A stretch of DNA of 64,000 nucleotides from NCBI RefSeq assembly GCF_025118155.1, contig NW_026251418.1, forward strand, positions 248,001-312,000. The letters are read 5' to 3'. Both the position numbers and the translations under genes were made by a program. The DNA comes from Cokeromyces recurvatus (Eukaryota > Mucoromycota > Mucoromycetes > Mucorales > Mucoraceae). How positions within the stretch are numbered: the stretch's first letter is position 1; every line of letters starts with the position of its first letter. Shown here in pieces: positions 61,350 through 64,000 of the stretch. The notes under the pieces are model-generated. The model saw nothing but the letters and a program-made list of their open reading frames with translations. It made no database searches and was not told the DNA's origin.

Positions 61350-61920
61350 AAAAATAAAAAAGAAGAAAAAAGAGGAGAAAGAAAACAAAAGGAAGTATAG
61401 TTTGAGACTGTTTATTTAATGTAAGAAGAATGATATAAAGATTATTTGTGTTTACAGAACTGCTTGTATTTATACTAATGAATCCTGAATCAGAGAAATA
61501 AAAATAACTGTCAACGAGTAAAAGTCCTGAAATAATATTAGTATTCAGATATACATTGTGTTGATTCAAGTTACTGATTTCTATGGATTATCTATTGCAT
61601 ATTATAATAATCTGATAAAGGTTTAAATTGTTTGATCTGAGTGTATGTTCCTGATATTTTTTATAGTTTTATTTTATTGGATCAAAGACGACTTGAATCC
61701 TTTGTCAAGGTTATAAAAATAAATATTTAGAAATGATACTATGTCTTATAATTGATACATCTAGACAATTGGATGTCAATAAGTTTTATATTATTTACAA
61801 GATGTTGTATACATAGTATTATATCATATCCAGGCTTATAGTTTATCCTTTATTATGTAATTCATCTATTACACTATTGCTTATGCTTATATCCAAAGCT
61901 TATTCTATAACAATAATAAG
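61350..61920 (-). repeat. Dispersed repeat R1, copy 2 (promoter-like)
   Basis: Imperfect reverse complement of 6570-7155, with the same TATA box context (TATAAATACAAGCAGTT, about 61476-61492 on the minus strand) and CTCAAACTATACTTC leader. In this copy the sequence continues into a minus-strand frame (61171-61569) containing a hydrophobic run (LPFVFFLLFFLLFYFF) and then SSHAITEPTKNHDH and CSPPLIDVNHCHNQ. That could be a small secreted or membrane protein, but most of the frame lies in the apparent leader. Confidence 0.6.
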
Positions 61921-62395
61921 ATAAAAATATAACAAATTGTATTTGATATTATAATGATAGAAAGGGAATGATTATTAACAGTTATTATAGATATAGATCC
62001 ATGTCTTTTGTATAAAACTAATGTGTGCACTCTGAGTGGAATCAACTATTACGCTTATTTGCATTATTTTTAGTTTATCCCAGTTTAACTTATAATAAAG
62101 TTATATTCAGCAGAACAAGATAATTTTTGGATGTAGGACTTTTGTTAATCATTTTTTCTACACAAGAGTAAATATATTCTTAATATGTGTAAAGACATAG
62201 TTAGCATATAAATGCTCTATGTGTTTTATCATGACTATTTTTCTTATTGAATTAAGTAACAAATCTTGCAGCCATGATAATTTCCTACACAACAAAAAGA
62301 CAAAAGAAGCATAAAAAAAAAAGGGAAAACAATAATAATAAAAATACTATAAAAAAAGCCATCAAGTATAATAAACAAAGAGCGCTTAAAGGTTT
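61921..62395. other. Intergenic, nothing recognised
   Basis: AT-rich spacer. No supported feature. Confidence 0.4.
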
Positions 62396-63108
62396 ATGTT
62401 GGTGCTAATGTCTTGAAAGAGGTTGAGTAAGTTAGTATTAGCTTGTCTTTTAATAATGTCATCTGCTTGTGCAATTTCACTGTCAGATTTAAGTTTATAT
62501 TTTTGCGTTTATTTTGAAGATAGTCAAATTTTAATATATGCTTTTGGTTTTTACCATCAGAAGATACTAGGTAAAGAAGATAGTAATTAGTAGAAGATAA
62601 GATATATGTATATATATATATATAAAGAGAGAGAGAGATACCTACAGGTTTTTCTGACAATAGATTGAATTTGCTCAGGAGTACAACTTGTATATTTTCC
62701 TTTTTTTGTGTCAAAGGAATATTTAGATGGGTACATTAATAGGGTGACAGTGTTGTCAGCATTTTTATTTATTTTTTATCTTGTGTAAATTCGGTAAAAT
62801 CGACGAGAAGCTTTTTTAACATTCAATTCAGTGCGTGTGGGATACATGCTCAGAGGGGTTGTTCCAATGGTTTACCTGTAAAGGACCAAAAACAGAAATA
62901 GCAGTATTGATATTGATGCTGTTAATAATATAAACTATCATAGAATAGTCACTTATGTACAGATTATAATATTCCTTGCTTTTGACAAGTTTTAGTGTAG
63001 TCTTAAAACTATCATTGTCATATAAAAAGGAACAGAAAGTTCTTATATCGTTGCATGATAGAGTATGTAACCATCTTTGTTATCTATGTTGAGGTATTTA
63101 GGATACAT
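62396..63108 (-). pseudogene. Broken paralogue of the gene at 63635
   Basis: The minus-strand frame LSCNDIRTFCSFLYDNDSFK, then KLVKSKEYYNLYISD and ISVFGPLQVNHW, parallels LLDCEVKNT.PILKYENNNF, KIIKDKQFYNV and IHLFGPETVTTW of the + strand gene starting at 63635. It ends at a TGA (62828-62830). Further on, in another frame, NADNTVTLLMYPSKYSF parallels NPSRNVIITLYMYL, then CTPEQIQSIVRKTC leads to a possible splice donor at about 62645. Frame changes and stops indicate decay. The R2 promoter copy (63225-63373) lies upstream in the right orientation. Confidence 0.55.
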
Positions 63109-63224
63109 TTTTTTTAAAAAAAATAAAAAGAATGATAAAATAAAATAAAAAGGAAAGAAAGAAAACAAAGATAAATAATATATATTTATATTTATATGTT
63201 TTACCTGCAAAGAAAAAGATAAAG

Positions 63225-63373
63225 AAAGAGAAAATAGACAAGTCTGTGAAAACTTTGTATAGTTTATTAAAGATAATACAAAAATTGTAACACTCCCAAA
63301 TTATATGGAAAATATCGAGGGCTATTTATATGCCACTTGCAAGGTAAGTGGTATTAATAGAAGTATGGTTTGG
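63225..63373 (-). repeat. Dispersed promoter-like repeat R2, copy 2
   Basis: Reverse-complement counterpart of 1801-1985, with TATA context CATATAAATAGCC (about 63321-63334) and the TTTTCACAGACTTGTC block. It faces the broken paralogue at 62.4-63.1 kb and is likely that gene's promoter. Confidence 0.6.
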
Positions 63374-63634
63374 ATAAATGAACACTGATATAATGAAGCA
63401 TTATACATGAATATCGTATTCGAATAACTCTACTTTGCAATAGAGTATATTTTTACCGAAGCTTTCTCTATTACTAGAAATATAATAAATCATTATTTCT
63501 GAAGCAACGCGATAATGATATCAGTTTTAATTGGCAAACCTAAAGATATGGCAACTATAAAAGAAGACACTCATCTTAGAAAAAACATGTTCTCTTTGCT
63601 TCTTTACTTTTATTATTACTTTTATTATTTTAAA
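63374..63634. promoter_or_regulatory. Region between head-to-head paralogues
   Basis: A TATA-like ACTATAAAAG at about 63555-63564 lies 70-80 nt before the ATG at 63635 and suits the + strand gene. The R2 copy on the other side serves the minus strand. Confidence 0.5.
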
Positions 63635-64000
63635 ATGACTATTTTTGACTCTGTTCTGACCAGTGATATAGTTCTCCTCGATTGCGAGGTTAAGAATACA
63701 CCCATTCTAAAATATGAAAATAATAATTTCAAATGCATTTTTAAAATTATCAAAGACAAACAGTTCTACAACGTTACGACAACATCACCAGGTATGAGTT
63801 TGTATGTCATACAAAATTTACAAGAAGCATCTAACATCCATTTATTTGGCCCTGAAACTGTCACAACCTGGGTCAATACCAATGGTTTTGCCAATAAATC
63901 CCATAAAATTTCTTGCTATGAAATACAACATCAAGATATGCATCTTACGATGAAAGATAATCCTTCAAGAAACGTAATCATCACACTTTATATGTATTTA
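63635..64000 (+). CDS. Start of an unrecognised gene, running off the window
   Basis: An ATG at 63635 opens 122 codons with no stop before the window ends: MTIFDSVLTSDIVLLDCEV, then YENNNFKCIFKIIKDKQFYN, LYVIQNLQEASNIHLFGPE and HQDMHLTMKDNPSRNVIIT. It is preceded by a TATA-like ACTATAAAAG and a pyrimidine-rich leader, and composition is protein-like, so it is probably real. No family is recognised. A decayed paralogue lies head to head at 62396-63108. The conserved pieces (a Cys, Y[DE]N..FK, K.K.[FY]YN, FGP, W) suggest a beta-rich domain of about 130 residues. Confidence 0.6.
   Translation, partial: MTIFDSVLTSDIVLLDCEVKNTPILKYENNNFKCIFKIIKDKQFYNVTTTSPGMSLYVIQNLQEASNIHLFGPETVTTWVNTNGFANKSHKISCYEIQHQDMHLTMKDNPSRNVIITLYMYL

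Noticed and set aside
1..64000. tRNA, rRNA or snRNA genes
   Set aside because: I looked for the GGTTCRANNCC-type B box and cloverleaf context and for long GC-rich conserved blocks and saw none. A covariance-model scan would be decisive.

Overview
The window is nuclear DNA from an early-diverging fungus, most likely a Mucoromycotina (Mucorales-type) species. It is AT-rich, its genes carry several 50-90 nt GT-AG introns, homopolymer and TA/TATG tracts are frequent, and the housekeeping proteins have clear fungal orthologues. The genus cannot be named from the sequence alone. All exon coordinates were read by eye from splice signals, frame continuity and protein similarity recalled from family knowledge. 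No alignment or search was run.

Layout. 0-8.2 kb: 3' end of a DUSP-domain gene, a repeat-rich gap (two copies of a palindromic MITE, a duplicated promoter-like segment, LINE scraps), the acidic ribosomal protein P2 gene, a broken Mucoromycota-type gene and a 5'-truncated LINE. 8.3-22 kb: a dense housekeeping block with DOA1/PLAA, a class II myosin, dCMP deaminase, TAF12, ribosomal protein eL18 and mitochondrial ATPase inhibitor IF1. 23-37 kb: an NmrA-like oxidoreductase, VAC14, a 19-exon RhoGEF and MUB1/samB. 37-42.6 kb: LINE relics, a small Myb/SANT gene and microsatellites. 42.6-52.4 kb: kinesin-13, mitochondrial uL24m, a LINE relic, a 2.7-kb DNA transposon carrying a decayed Fanzor (eukaryotic TnpB-like) gene, and ABP1. 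52.9-64 kb: an accessory region with transposase debris, a 248-bp tandem array, a spliced 495-codon lineage-specific gene, an intact-looking Tc1/mariner-type transposase element with long inverted repeats, a beheaded short-chain dehydrogenase, inverted copies of repeats seen near the left end, and a head-to-head paralogous pair whose + strand member runs off the window.

The most notable item is the Fanzor element at 47085-49749. Its ends (TA|CAG...) point to a Tc1/mariner-type vehicle, both ends carry arrays of a TTCRGACAA-like word, and its cargo keeps the FIDPGRRD, IDEYSTS, CxxC...CxxxxC and WNRD signatures of the RuvC-like nuclease. It is interrupted by frameshifts, stops and an A-tract. 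A third related end at 38846 shows a wider family.

The genes are not an operon. The housekeeping loci cover actin-based processes (myosin II, RhoGEF, ABP1), ubiquitin and vesicle traffic (DOA1, VAC14, MUB1, a DUSP protein), translation (P2, eL18, uL24m), transcription (TAF12) and mitosis (kinesin-13).
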